A stretch of DNA of 64,000 nucleotides from positions 1 to 64,000 of the forward strand of contig CAJTTC010000002.1 of assembly GCA_910579295.1 (NCBI GenBank), read 5' to 3'. The position numbers were made by a program, and so were the translations under genes. Below are positions 34,821-43,558 of this stretch, one piece after another (the first letter of the stretch is position 1; every line of letters begins with the position of its first letter). This DNA is from an uncultured Christensenella sp. (GTDB lineage: Bacteria > Bacillota_A > Clostridia > Christensenellales > Borkfalkiaceae). The notes under the pieces are model-generated. The model was given only the letters and a program-made list of their open reading frames with translations, ran no database searches and had not been told where the DNA came from.

Positions 34821-35459
34821 TTACTTTGATTTATCGCCGTTATACAAGTCGCTCTTTCTGTTGGGCTTATAGAGCTTGCGCAGGATAAACCAACCGATAA
34901 CGAGCAACTGAACGCCGCCCGCAACAATGTAGAAGGGCCAAATTGTCACTTCGGGCGCAAACCGAGCCAAAAAGACGTGAACTATCAGCACAACCGACCA
35001 AACGATTGCAGACGCGCACAGCGTCATCGTTATCCGCCTGCCCCAGATCGCCGAAAAGACGAACAGAACAACCGAGGAGATAAACGGCGCGACGACGTAG
35101 GTCAACGAGGCGTAATCCTTAACCGACGATATATAGTACAAAATCATAAACACGCCCGTGGCTATTACCCAGACAAGTCCCGCCGAAAGCAAGGCGATTA
35201 AAAGCCTGCGCTTTACGAGGTTCAACCTCGGTTTTACGGGCTTTTCGGGCTGCTCGCGCACGATGTCGTCGAGAGTTATATGGTATATTTCCGCAAGTTG
35301 AATAAGCACTCTCAAATCGGGAATCGACTCCCCCCGCTCCCACTTAGACACTGCCTTATCAGAGTAATTGAGCATCTCGGCAAGCTGAAGTTGAGTAAGA
35401 CCCGCCTGTTGTCTGAGCGCGGTAAGATTTGCGGCAATAATTTCTTTCAAATCGCTCAT
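34821..35459 (-). CDS. Membrane-bound XRE-family regulator
   Basis: A 212-residue protein with an N-terminal XRE helix-turn-helix (LTQLQLAEMLNYSDKAVSKWERG, residues about 18-40, cut here in two: LTQLQLAEML and NYSDKAVSKWERG). Four hydrophobic helices follow (about 95-205). ATG 35459 is preferred over TTG 35463-35465 because the -10 box ends at 35466, making the mRNA leaderless. A perfect 21-bp palindrome upstream is a likely autoregulatory site. The downstream ThrE-type gene is probably its co-transcribed partner. Confidence 0.85.
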   Translation of the reverse strand: MSDLKEIIAANLTALRQQAGLTQLQLAEMLNYSDKAVSKWERGESIPDLRVLIQLAEIYHITLDDIVREQPEKPVKPRLNLVKRRLLIALLSAGLVWVIATGVFMILYYISSVKDYASLTYVVAPFISSVVLFVFSAIWGRRITMTLCASAIVWSVVLIVHVFLARFAPEVTIWPFYIVAGGVQLLVIGWFILRKLYKPNRKSDLYNGDKSK

Positions 35460-35465
35460 AGTCAA

Positions 35466-35494
35466 AGTATAACACCATATACCGCAAAACGCAA
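35466..35494 (-). promoter_or_regulatory. Promoter of the XRE gene, leaderless type
   Basis: TTGCGT (35489-35494), 17-nt spacer, TATACT (35466-35471) on the minus strand. The ATG at 35459 lies 6 nt past the -10 box. Confidence 0.65.
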
Positions 35495-35504
35495 ATATTT
35501 TTAC

Positions 35505-35546
35505 AACTCTACCGACGGTAGAGTTGAATTTTTTTGCAGTAGAGTT
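35505..35546. promoter_or_regulatory. Palindromic operator with an extra half-site
   Basis: AACTCTACC (35505-35513) and GGTAGAGTT (35517-35525) are perfect arms around GAC. A further half-site TAGAGTT lies at 35540-35546. The site is just upstream of the -35 box of the XRE gene, so self-regulation is likely. Confidence 0.7.
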
Positions 35547-35606
35547 AAAAAACCGAACAGTTTACCGAAGATTTTTAATCGTAGATTGACAAAGAGCCAT
35601 TGTGGG

Positions 35607-35635
35607 TTGTAAAAATCCGAACGCATGGTTATAAT
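35607..35635 (+). promoter_or_regulatory. Promoter of the DegV-family gene
   Basis: TTGTAA (35607-35612), 17-nt spacer, TATAAT (35630-35635). It yields a leader of about 110 nt that contains a small hairpin (CGTTATT 35723-35729, AATAACG 35734-35740) ending on the first base of the SD. Confidence 0.55.
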
Positions 35636-35752
35636 AATTATTGAAAAAATTCAAACGCCGACGCAAATTAAAAATATGCGGACAGTCTGCATCGGCAAGG
35701 TGCGGACTAATAATCGGATAAACGTTATTCGGAAATAACGGAGGTTAATGTT

Positions 35753-36715
35753 ATGGAGGCTAAAATGAGAACGTTTGATATTTTCGTCGATTCGGCGGCA
35801 AACCTTACCGCAGAGATGATTAAGGAAAATAACATTGGCGTAGTCAGCTATATCTGTTCTGTGAACGGCGTGGATATGGAGTGCTACGAGGACGGCGTGC
35901 CCTTTGTCGAAACCGCGAAAAAGTTTTATAACGCAATGCGCGAGGGCGCTGAAACAAAGACCACCCTTGTAAACGCGGCTAAAATTATGGATGCCGTCAC
36001 CCCCTCCCTCGAAGCAGGAAAGGACGTGCTGTTCATTACTATCTCTGCGGGCATAAGCGGCACGTACAATCAGGCTGTAACCGCGGCGGAGGCGCTCAAA
36101 GAAAAATTCCCAGAGAGAAAGATGCTCGTTGCCGACAGCTTTAACGCGGCGCTCGGCGAGGGGTTATGTGCGCTATATGCGGCGCGGCTCGGCGATATGG
36201 GCGAGAGCGTAGACGCGTGCAAGCAATGGATAGACAACAACAAGATGAATCTTCACGGCATATTCACCGTAGATTCCCTTAAATATTTAAAGCGCGGCGG
36301 CAGAATATCGGCTTTGGTTGCCGTTGCGGGTACGATATTAAACATTAAACCCGTGCTTCACGGCGACGAAAACGGTCATCTGTCGGTGTTATGCAACGAG
36401 CGCGGCAGAAAAAAGTCGATTGCCAAATTGGTAGAGCTTTTCAGAGATAACGTAATCGACCCCGAAAATCAGATTGTAGCCATATCGCACGCCGACTGCG
36501 AGGCGGAGGCTTTGGAGCTTGCCGAGAAAGTAAAGGCTTTGGGCGCAAAGGAAATAGTTATGAACTATTACGATATCTGCACGGGCGCACACGCAGGTCC
36601 CGGCACTCTCGCCCTATTCTTTTTAGGCAAATCGCGCGATAAAAATTCGGTCAAGCAACCTGCCGGCGCAAAGCGCGGTTGGTTCGGAAAAGCTAAAAAT
36701 TCCAATAAGAGCTAA
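35753..36715 (+). CDS. DegV family fatty-acid-binding protein
   Basis: A 320-residue DegV (FakB-like) protein. Such proteins bind a fatty acid and present it to the kinase FakA. Motifs are IFVDSAANLT at the N-terminus, TISAGISGTYNQA (lipid-binding loop) and DSLKYLKRGGRIS. The C-terminus has a basic tail. Two starts are possible: ATG 35753 (GGAGG at 35740-35744) or ATG 35765 (GGAGG at 35755-35759). No fakA homologue is in this window. The ligand is not visible from the sequence. Confidence 0.9.
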   Translation: MEAKMRTFDIFVDSAANLTAEMIKENNIGVVSYICSVNGVDMECYEDGVPFVETAKKFYNAMREGAETKTTLVNAAKIMDAVTPSLEAGKDVLFITISAGISGTYNQAVTAAEALKEKFPERKMLVADSFNAALGEGLCALYAARLGDMGESVDACKQWIDNNKMNLHGIFTVDSLKYLKRGGRISALVAVAGTILNIKPVLHGDENGHLSVLCNERGRKKSIAKLVELFRDNVIDPENQIVAISHADCEAEALELAEKVKALGAKEIVMNYYDICTGAHAGPGTLALFFLGKSRDKNSVKQPAGAKRGWFGKAKNSNKS

Positions 36716-36783
36716 TACGTTATATTATTAAAACGGCGCACGCCTATGCTAAGGTGCGATAAACAATCAGAAACAGACCTTTA

Positions 36784-36819
36784 TAAAAAGCACTCGAACG
36801 CTTTGTCCGAGTGCTTTTT
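36784..36819 (+). terminator. Terminator of the DegV-family gene
   Basis: AAAAAGCACTCG pairs with CGAGTGCTTTTT with an inner AC/GT pair, followed by ATATATA. A clear hairpin and T-run about 70 nt past the stop. Confidence 0.8.
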
Positions 36820-36889
36820 ATATATACGTTATTAAGTAATATAAATTGAAATTCAGCGTAACAAAATCAAAAATAATCTCTCTTTAAAT

Positions 36890-37642
36890 CTATTTTTTCG
36901 TATACCATTTTACAAGATAAATCGCTAATGCCACCATAAACGGCACGTTCATAATAGGCAAGAGAATTATCGATGCCAATATAGCCGTTTCGTTCTCCAA
37001 AATTATTGAAGCAATCAGAAAGCTCAATGCGGCAACGAAAAGTATTGCCCACAAGCTAAACATTATCTTAATCTTTTTTTGTTTAAAAAATTTCAAATCT
37101 ATTCCGTATCTGGAATCTACATTATAAATATCTTTCGGAAACGGCTCGGATATTATTGCAAAATCTCCGTTGAAATTGATTTTTACTTTGTTAAGCTTCA
37201 TCAAATATTCATATTCGTTTATATCGTATATAAAGTCCGTCATAAATGTTTTATCCGTTACACCGTCATTATAAGAAAGGATAAACGCATATCTAATGGG
37301 TAACATTCTGCCTTCGCCAGCACCTCCGACAGTACGCCCTCCCGTAGTTCTGTAATCCGTTATTTTCGCCGTTGTCTCTTTTCCTGTCTTTTGCGTTTTG
37401 CTTTGGCGTATTCTTAAATAAATTTTTTTGCCACTAAAAACAATAGGAATAATTCCTAAACCTACAACAACAAGGCTTACAATTATTTGTGCAACCAACT
37501 TAGAATTATCGTTTGAGATACTATCTTTTATACTAATTATCAATAAGGCAATTCCGAGTGCTGTTACAAACAGACCTAATGATAATAATATTATTCCGTC
37601 ATATAGTGGCGTTCGCCGATTTGATTTTTTCATTTTGAACAC
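36890..37642 (-). CDS. Membrane protein of unknown function, AT-rich
   Basis: A 250-residue protein from GTG 37642 (AAGG SD), or 247 from ATG 37633. Two hydrophobic helices near residues 14-70 and two near 190-245 flank a soluble beta-rich domain of about 110 residues (TAKITDYRTTGGRTVGGAG, then YAFILSYNDG). The layout recalls DUF3592-type proteins, but I cannot assign it. Codons are clearly AT-richer than in neighbours, which suggests recent acquisition. It is divergent from the helicase gene. Confidence 0.65.
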   Translation of the reverse strand: MFKMKKSNRRTPLYDGIILLSLGLFVTALGIALLIISIKDSISNDNSKLVAQIIVSLVVVGLGIIPIVFSGKKIYLRIRQSKTQKTGKETTAKITDYRTTGGRTVGGAGEGRMLPIRYAFILSYNDGVTDKTFMTDFIYDINEYEYLMKLNKVKINFNGDFAIISEPFPKDIYNVDSRYGIDLKFFKQKKIKIMFSLWAILFVAALSFLIASIILENETAILASIILLPIMNVPFMVALAIYLVKWYTKK

Positions 37643-37808
37643 TTTTACCTTAAACGAACTTAGTAATATAAATTACTGTTTATCGTGCGGTCATTATATC
37701 AAGAAACATAAAAGAACGCAACCGATTGAATGTAATTTGCCTATTGGAATTACGCTTATGCGGGCGCTATTTTTCGTTACGTATGAGTTGCATTGTATGT
37801 GCGCGCCG

Positions 37809-37837
37809 TTGACTTTTTTGTTAAATTCGGATATAAT
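37809..37837 (+). promoter_or_regulatory. Promoter of the membrane helicase gene, leaderless type
   Basis: TTGACT (37809-37814), 17-nt spacer, TATAAT (37832-37837). ATG 37844 lies 6 nt past the -10 box. Confidence 0.75.
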
Positions 37838-37843
37838 TCGGAT

Positions 37844-40498
37844 ATGTTTGAAAACGTGTATTTCAACGGACAGTTCCGCGACTACCAACAAAGAATTTTA
37901 GACCGCACCGACGACTATTTAAAGGACGGCAAAATACATATCGTCGCCGCGCCGGGAAGCGGAAAAACCATACTCGGGCTTGAACTTATAAGAACGTTAG
38001 GCGAGCCGTGCCTGATACTTGCGCCCACTACCACCATACGCAACCAATGGGGCGACAGGTTTTGCGCAAACTTTTTACACGGACAAGCCCCCGAGGATTA
38101 CGTATCGTACGATTTGAAAAATTTAAAGCCGATAACTTCGGTTACGTATCAGGCTCTGCACTCGGCATACAAGCGGCTGACCGACGACGAGGACGGCGTA
38201 GACGTCGATTTTGCGGCGTTCGACCTTATTGGCGAAGTTAAGCGGCGGGGCGTTAAGACGGTCTGTCTTGACGAGGCTCACCACCTGCAAAACGAATGGC
38301 AAAAGGCGTTGGAGGCATTTTTAATCGAAATGAAGAGCGAGGACGTTAAGATAATCGCCCTTACAGCCACTCCCCCATACGACGCCAAGCCCGCCGAATG
38401 GAACAAATATATCGACGTGTGCGGCGAGATTGACGAGGAAATATTCGTTCCCGAGCTCGTCAGACAGAACTCGCTGTGTCCTCATCAGGACTATATCTAT
38501 TTCAACTATCCCACCGAAGAGGAAACGGCGAGCTTCGGCGCGTACCGCAGGCGGGCGGCGGAGGCTCTGGACGAATTGATTAATTCCAACCTGTTGGTTG
38601 AAGCGCACGACCGCCTCTGCGACAGAAAGAAGGACTACGACTTTTTATATACCAACACCGAAGAGCTTGTATGCCTCTTAACGCTATTCGATACGGCGGG
38701 CTTTTCCGTCGACAAAAAGCTGATACGAACGCTGACGTGCGGCGGTAAATTGCCTAAGGCAACGACTGAAAGACTGACCGTCGCCGTCAATTATCTGGCA
38801 AACGGCGAGCTTTTGGACGAATACGGGCGCGACGAGTGTATGCAGATTTTTAAAAGGCACAGCGTAACGGAGCGCGGTGAAATTCAGCTTGACCTGAGCG
38901 AAAAGCTAAAACGCTCGCTTATATCCTCGACGGGCAAACTGAAAAGCATTGCCGAAATTGTAAGAAGCGAGCACGAAAACAGACGCGGCAGTCTGCGGAT
39001 GCTCATATTGACCGACTACATAAAAAAAGACAACCTGACGGTTATCGGCTCGGAATTGAAGCCCGACGCCGTGAGCGTTGTAAGCGTATTTGAAATGGTG
39101 CGCAGAACGGGCGTCAGCGTTGCGGCGCTTTCGGGAAGCCTTGTCATACTCCCCTCACGCTGTGCGGACATTTTGCGGGCGAGCGGCGCGGATTTTACCT
39201 GCACGCCCCTCGGCGACACGGACTGTTCCTCCTTTACTTTCCGCGCGGACAACAGAGAAAAGGTTCGCCTTGTCAGCAGTCTTTTCGAGAAGAATGAGTT
39301 CAGCGTGCTTGTGGGAACGAAATCGTTGCTCGGCGAGGGTTGGGACGCCCCCTGCGTAAACTCGCTTATTCTTGCAAGCTTTGTAGGAAGCTTTATGCTG
39401 TCCAACCAAATGCGCGGCAGAGCTATCCGCACCGACGGAGAACAGCCCGACAAGACGGCTAACATATGGCACTTAGTCACCTTGGAGCGCCCCGCGCTTT
39501 ACTCTAACAAGCTGACGGACAAGCTTGCCGCCGCTCTTGCCGAGAATAAAAACAGCATAACCTCCTGCGACTACGAAACGGTGACGCGCAGGTTTGACTG
39601 CTTTGTCGCGCCGAATTACGACACGGGCGAGATTGAGAGCGGCATTGCCCGCATTACGGTAATTAAGCCGCCATACGACGAAACGGGCGTGAAGCGGATA
39701 AACGAACAGACCTTACGTCTATCGCGGCAGAGCAATCTGAAAACGGTATGGAAGAACGCCGTCGGCAAAACCGCAAGGCTATCCGAGGTGAGCGACGTTC
39801 CGAAGAGAAATAAAGTTCCGCCTTTCCTATTTATAAATATACTGTACGCTTCAATGCTTGCGGTTCTGTTTTCGGGCTGTGTTTATGTAATTTTCGAGTG
39901 CTTCTTCCGCAATATGTTCTCAAACAACCTTACAAGGGACTTAGTTGCGGTAGCGGCATTTGCCGTTGCGTTTATAGCGGTAGCCGTTGCCGTCAATATA
40001 CTTATGACTAAAATACTAAAACATTTAAACCCGCAACGCTCCATAAAAACGCTTTCGGAGTGCGTTATGCTTGCAATGCAGGACGCGGAGCTTATCTCGC
40101 GCGACACAAGGCTGTGCGTGGACGGCGACGACGCGGGTATACTCATTCAAGTAGAGCTTAAAAACGCTTCGGTGCACGACCAAAATCTGTTTCATACCGC
40201 TATACAGCAAATGCTGTCGCCCATTGAAAATCCGCGATATTTGCTAATTCCCCTCAATATATTCGGCAACTACCGATACAGAGGAGCGCTTGCCTGTCCC
40301 GATATTCTCGGCTCTAAAAATGAGTACGCCGCACTGCTTGCCGACAAACTGAAAAAATCTACGGACAGAATGGTTACGGTGTACACGCGCACGGAAAGCG
40401 GACGAAGGCTCATTCTGAAATGCAGAAACAAAGCCTACATTACCGAAAACGACAGCAGGCTTTACGGACGGAGAAAACACGTTTCCAAATGGAATTGA
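37844..40498 (+). CDS. Membrane-anchored SF2 (DEAH) helicase-like protein
   Basis: An 884-residue protein. The N-terminal two thirds is a superfamily 2 helicase core: FRDYQQRIL (Q-like), Walker A APGSGKT (36-42), DEAH (143-146), TATPP (174-178) and motif VI QMRGRAIR (about 521-528). Two hydrophobic helices follow at about 660-685 and 698-722. The last 160 residues form a soluble domain I do not recognise. Tethering a helicase to the membrane is unusual; defence against incoming DNA or envelope-linked nucleic acid handling are possible guesses. An in-frame upstream ATG at 37793 precedes the promoter, so 37844 is chosen. Confidence 0.8.
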   Translation: MFENVYFNGQFRDYQQRILDRTDDYLKDGKIHIVAAPGSGKTILGLELIRTLGEPCLILAPTTTIRNQWGDRFCANFLHGQAPEDYVSYDLKNLKPITSVTYQALHSAYKRLTDDEDGVDVDFAAFDLIGEVKRRGVKTVCLDEAHHLQNEWQKALEAFLIEMKSEDVKIIALTATPPYDAKPAEWNKYIDVCGEIDEEIFVPELVRQNSLCPHQDYIYFNYPTEEETASFGAYRRRAAEALDELINSNLLVEAHDRLCDRKKDYDFLYTNTEELVCLLTLFDTAGFSVDKKLIRTLTCGGKLPKATTERLTVAVNYLANGELLDEYGRDECMQIFKRHSVTERGEIQLDLSEKLKRSLISSTGKLKSIAEIVRSEHENRRGSLRMLILTDYIKKDNLTVIGSELKPDAVSVVSVFEMVRRTGVSVAALSGSLVILPSRCADILRASGADFTCTPLGDTDCSSFTFRADNREKVRLVSSLFEKNEFSVLVGTKSLLGEGWDAPCVNSLILASFVGSFMLSNQMRGRAIRTDGEQPDKTANIWHLVTLERPALYSNKLTDKLAAALAENKNSITSCDYETVTRRFDCFVAPNYDTGEIESGIARITVIKPPYDETGVKRINEQTLRLSRQSNLKTVWKNAVGKTARLSEVSDVPKRNKVPPFLFINILYASMLAVLFSGCVYVIFECFFRNMFSNNLTRDLVAVAAFAVAFIAVAVAVNILMTKILKHLNPQRSIKTLSECVMLAMQDAELISRDTRLCVDGDDAGILIQVELKNASVHDQNLFHTAIQQMLSPIENPRYLLIPLNIFGNYRYRGALACPDILGSKNEYAALLADKLKKSTDRMVTVYTRTESGRRLILKCRNKAYITENDSRLYGRRKHVSKWN

Positions 40499-40590
40499 CA
40501 CTACCGTTATGCAAGGGAAAAGCAAGAAGCTTACACACACTCACTCTCCTTTCTTCCCAACGCAAAGCAGTTACTTTTTAGAACAAAACA

Positions 40591-40620
40591 GGGGGCAACG
40601 GCGCAACAGCCGCTCCCCCC
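40591..40620. terminator. Bidirectional terminator
   Basis: GGGGG and CGGC pair with GCCG and CCCCC around GCAACA, with a small internal loop. TTATTTTTT follows on the plus strand and TGTTTTG on the minus strand. It sits between the convergent helicase and phosphatase genes. Confidence 0.75.
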
Positions 40621-40631
40621 GAAGTTATTTT

Positions 40632-41117
40632 TTAATTGAGTTTATCGTATTGAAAGGCGTTGCCGTGCTCTCCCGTTATCCAATCCAAAAAAGCGTTGCA
40701 AGCCGCATAGACTTCCCTGTAAGTGCGTTCGAAATCGCGCGTGTACCACGGGTCGTCTATATCCTGCTTTTCGGGCAGATAATCGCCGAGCCTGAGCACC
40801 TTGTCCGCATATCCGCTGCCCGTCATACGCAACACGTCCTCATAGTTCATACCGTCCATAACGAGCACGTAGTCGGCGTTTTTGACGTCGGCAAGCGTAA
40901 GCTGCCGCGCCCTGTGCGTAAAGTTATAACCGTGCTCTCTGAGCGTTCTCTGCGCGGGCGGATAGACGGGATTGTCCTCCTCGCAATCCGACGTGGCGCG
41001 TGAATTTACTTTGAAAGACTGAGCGACTCCGCGCTCCTCTATGAGCTGCTTAAAGACGGCTTCTGCCATCGGCGAACGGCATATATTGCCAAGGCAAACA
41101 AAGATTACGGAAAACAT
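40632..41117 (-). CDS. Low-molecular-weight protein tyrosine phosphatase
   Basis: A 161-residue enzyme of the LMW-PTP/arsenate reductase fold. The active-site loop CLGNICRS (CX5RS) is at residues 8-15, and the general-acid Asp is in DDPWYTRDFE near the C-terminus. It dephosphorylates phosphotyrosine or phosphoarginine proteins. Start 41117 is chosen because of GGAGG upstream and because longer forms overlap the permease gene. It lies 7 nt after the permease gene. Confidence 0.92.
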   Translation of the reverse strand: MFSVIFVCLGNICRSPMAEAVFKQLIEERGVAQSFKVNSRATSDCEEDNPVYPPAQRTLREHGYNFTHRARQLTLADVKNADYVLVMDGMNYEDVLRMTGSGYADKVLRLGDYLPEKQDIDDPWYTRDFERTYREVYAACNAFLDWITGEHGNAFQYDKLN

Positions 41118-41124
41118 TAAAGAC

Positions 41125-42873
41125 TTAACCTCCACTTTCCGAACTACTCTCACACTTATACGGCAAAAGAATTTTATCAGCATGTCCGTGCAGAATAGCC
41201 ATAGTCAAGTCGAATGATTTTTGTATAAGTTTTTTAATACCTGCGTCATTAAACTTTCCGTCAACCTCTATCGCAACCCAGTTTTCAATCAGCTTACTCT
41301 TAAAAATCACCAGACAGTCGTCGTCGGCAACATCTGTTCTCACGGTTATTCTCAGGTTATCGAAATCATTGGAAATGGTGATAAATTTTTGCTCGCCGAT
41401 ATATATTTCTACTTCTGTACCGTTGTCCTTGGTAAATACCCTGTTATCAAACTTTGCGCAGAGAGATTTACTGTATTCAACAAGCTCGTCAAAGCTCATA
41501 TGTTCCCTTGAAATTTTAAACAAGCTGAACAGTTTGAATATAAGGTTCATTACGATGCCTACAATTAAGCCAAGGCTCATACCTTTAAATTCAGTACCCA
41601 GAACTACAACCGACATGTTTGAAAGACCCGAGATAAGCACGGCTGCAGTTAGAAACAGATTGGTAATTTTTGAATAGTCAACTTTTTCGTCAACGAGCAT
41701 CTTAATACCGGGAGCAGCTATAATACCCATAAGCACAAGACTTAGTCCGCCTAATATGGGGTCTGGAATTGACTGTACGAGCGTCAAGAGGTTTCCGCTG
41801 AAAGACAGTAGCATCACAATGATTGAACACACATAAAACTGATTGGGACGAACGTCGTTGTTGATACGCATTACCGCAATATTTTCGGCATACAAGGTAA
41901 GGGGGACGCCACACATTATTCCACTAGCAATATTAACAAGTGCGTTTCCGCTCATTGTACGGAACATTGATGCTTTACCAGGGTTTTTAATATTTGGCTT
42001 GCTTTTATAAAAACTGTCCTGCATACCCTCTACCATGACCTTTCTGCCTATATGCTCGCAAAACAGAATAAGCGTAGGAGGAAAGACCATTATAACTGTA
42101 CGCACCGAAAATTTAGGAACGACAAACTTAAAACTTGGCACACGAATTACAGAAGCTTTGAATACGGGAGTAATATCCCACTGTCCTATCCCTATCGCTA
42201 TAACACTTGCTATTAAAATACCAAGCAATATGGAAGATTTTTTAAAGAAAGGTCTGCGGGTAACGGAAAGGAAAATAACCAAAACTATGGTAAGCATTGC
42301 TATAGCAGAATTAATATTAATGCCTTGACCCAAGCCTGCCTGAGTTACGGCTTGTCCGGACAGTTCCAAACCGATAAGAGATATGGCAGGACCCATTACA
42401 GCAGTAGGAATAATTATATTTATTACCTTTAACACCTTGTCGTTAGACTTTTTGCCGCCTATTTTGCAAAGTAACGATAAAATGAATAACAAAGCGCCCG
42501 CACAGAGATATGAACCGACGACATACGACATTGCATCGCCAGTAGCACCAAGTTCGTTTTCAACGTACGCAGCTATGTAGGACGTTACACCAATATAGGC
42601 AAAACTCGACCCGAGATAACCAGGCATTTTACCGCGCGAGTATAAATTATAGAGCAAAGTGGCAAAACCGGTTATAAACAGCACAAGCGAAATATCGAAC
42701 AGCTCGTATCCCGCTGCCGTATTTATCATAAGAGGCATCAAAACGGTAGAAGGGAACATCGCAAGCACGTTGTCCAAAGCCGCAGACAACGTGTTGTTAG
42801 AAAAAAACTCCTTCACGGACAGTCTAAAATTGTCTATCCCACGCTTGAATTTGTCTTTAGTAAGTTTTTTCAT
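41125..42873 (-). CDS. NCS2-type nucleobase permease fused to a YjbR-like domain
   Basis: A 582-residue protein. Residues 1 to about 445 form a UraA/xanthine permease-like transporter with many hydrophobic helices (LGSSFAYIGVTSY, then FPPTLILFCEHIGRK with the family Glu). The last 130 residues are soluble; the final part (NWVAIEVDGKFNDAGIKKLI then QKSFDLTMAIL) resembles the YjbR/MmcQ domain. Nucleobase transport is likely, substrate unknown. Codons are AT-richer than average. GGAGAAA precedes the ATG. It is followed 7 nt later by the phosphatase gene. Confidence 0.85.
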   Translation of the reverse strand: MKKLTKDKFKRGIDNFRLSVKEFFSNNTLSAALDNVLAMFPSTVLMPLMINTAAGYELFDISLVLFITGFATLLYNLYSRGKMPGYLGSSFAYIGVTSYIAAYVENELGATGDAMSYVVGSYLCAGALLFILSLLCKIGGKKSNDKVLKVINIIIPTAVMGPAISLIGLELSGQAVTQAGLGQGININSAIAMLTIVLVIFLSVTRRPFFKKSSILLGILIASVIAIGIGQWDITPVFKASVIRVPSFKFVVPKFSVRTVIMVFPPTLILFCEHIGRKVMVEGMQDSFYKSKPNIKNPGKASMFRTMSGNALVNIASGIMCGVPLTLYAENIAVMRINNDVRPNQFYVCSIIVMLLSFSGNLLTLVQSIPDPILGGLSLVLMGIIAAPGIKMLVDEKVDYSKITNLFLTAAVLISGLSNMSVVVLGTEFKGMSLGLIVGIVMNLIFKLFSLFKISREHMSFDELVEYSKSLCAKFDNRVFTKDNGTEVEIYIGEQKFITISNDFDNLRITVRTDVADDDCLVIFKSKLIENWVAIEVDGKFNDAGIKKLIQKSFDLTMAILHGHADKILLPYKCESSSESGG

Positions 42874-42918
42874 ATTTCTCCGTACAGCTACGCTTATTGC
42901 GTTAGCATTGTTATAATA

Positions 42919-43512
42919 TTATTCGTCGTCATAGTTGTAGAGTAGGTCGTTCCATGTAAAGTCACTCGGCTGAAACTCTTCCAAATAATCTAAAAGTTGC
43001 ACGAAGTCGTCAAAATATTGGCAAACTTTAAGGCACAGCTTTGTAACAAATTTTTTCTCTGCAACCGAATCCAAAAATTTCTTTAAATCGTCATAATAGC
43101 CTTGTATATTTAATACGGCAAGCGGTTTTTTATATCTTCCCAACTGAATGAGCGTATATATTTCGAACAGTTCGTCCAATGTGCCGAGTCCGCCCGGCAG
43201 AATTATAAACGCGTCGGCAAGCTTCCCCATAGCATCTTTTCTTTCAGCCATTGTAGCCGTATGAATAACTTCATCGCAATTTACACTCATCAACTCAATC
43301 TGTTCGTCTTGAAAAAAGTGGGGTATTACGGCGCAGACGCTCCCCCCCTGCTTCTTGACGCCATTGGATATCGCCCCCATCAAACCGAATTTACCTCCGC
43401 CGAACACAAGCGAATGCCCGCGCTTAGCCATAAGCTCGCCTAAATCTTCCACCGTCTTTATATAAGTATCGTCAATGTGCGCGCTTGCCGCGCCGAATAC
43501 GCAAATTTTCAT
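42919..43512 (-). CDS. LOG family protein (nucleoside 5'-monophosphate phosphoribohydrolase-like)
   Basis: A 197-residue protein of the TIGR00730/LOG family. The hallmark PGGLGTLDELFE is present, with GGGKFGLMGAI earlier; these form the nucleotide site. Family members cleave the N-glycosidic bond of AMP or modified nucleotides. ATG 43512 lies 6 nt past a -10 box with no SD, so it is probably translated from a leaderless mRNA. The physiological role in Firmicutes is not settled. Confidence 0.9.
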   Translation of the reverse strand: MKICVFGAASAHIDDTYIKTVEDLGELMAKRGHSLVFGGGKFGLMGAISNGVKKQGGSVCAVIPHFFQDEQIELMSVNCDEVIHTATMAERKDAMGKLADAFIILPGGLGTLDELFEIYTLIQLGRYKKPLAVLNIQGYYDDLKKFLDSVAEKKFVTKLCLKVCQYFDDFVQLLDYLEEFQPSDFTWNDLLYNYDDE

Positions 43513-43518
43513 ACTACC

Positions 43519-43547
43519 ATTTTACTATATGACCGAAAATTTGTCAA
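43519..43547 (-). promoter_or_regulatory. Promoter of the LOG gene, leaderless type
   Basis: TTGACA (43542-43547), 17-nt spacer, TAAAAT (43519-43524) on the minus strand, then 6 nt to the ATG. Confidence 0.75.
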
Positions 43548-43558
43548 CAGCGTTTAAT

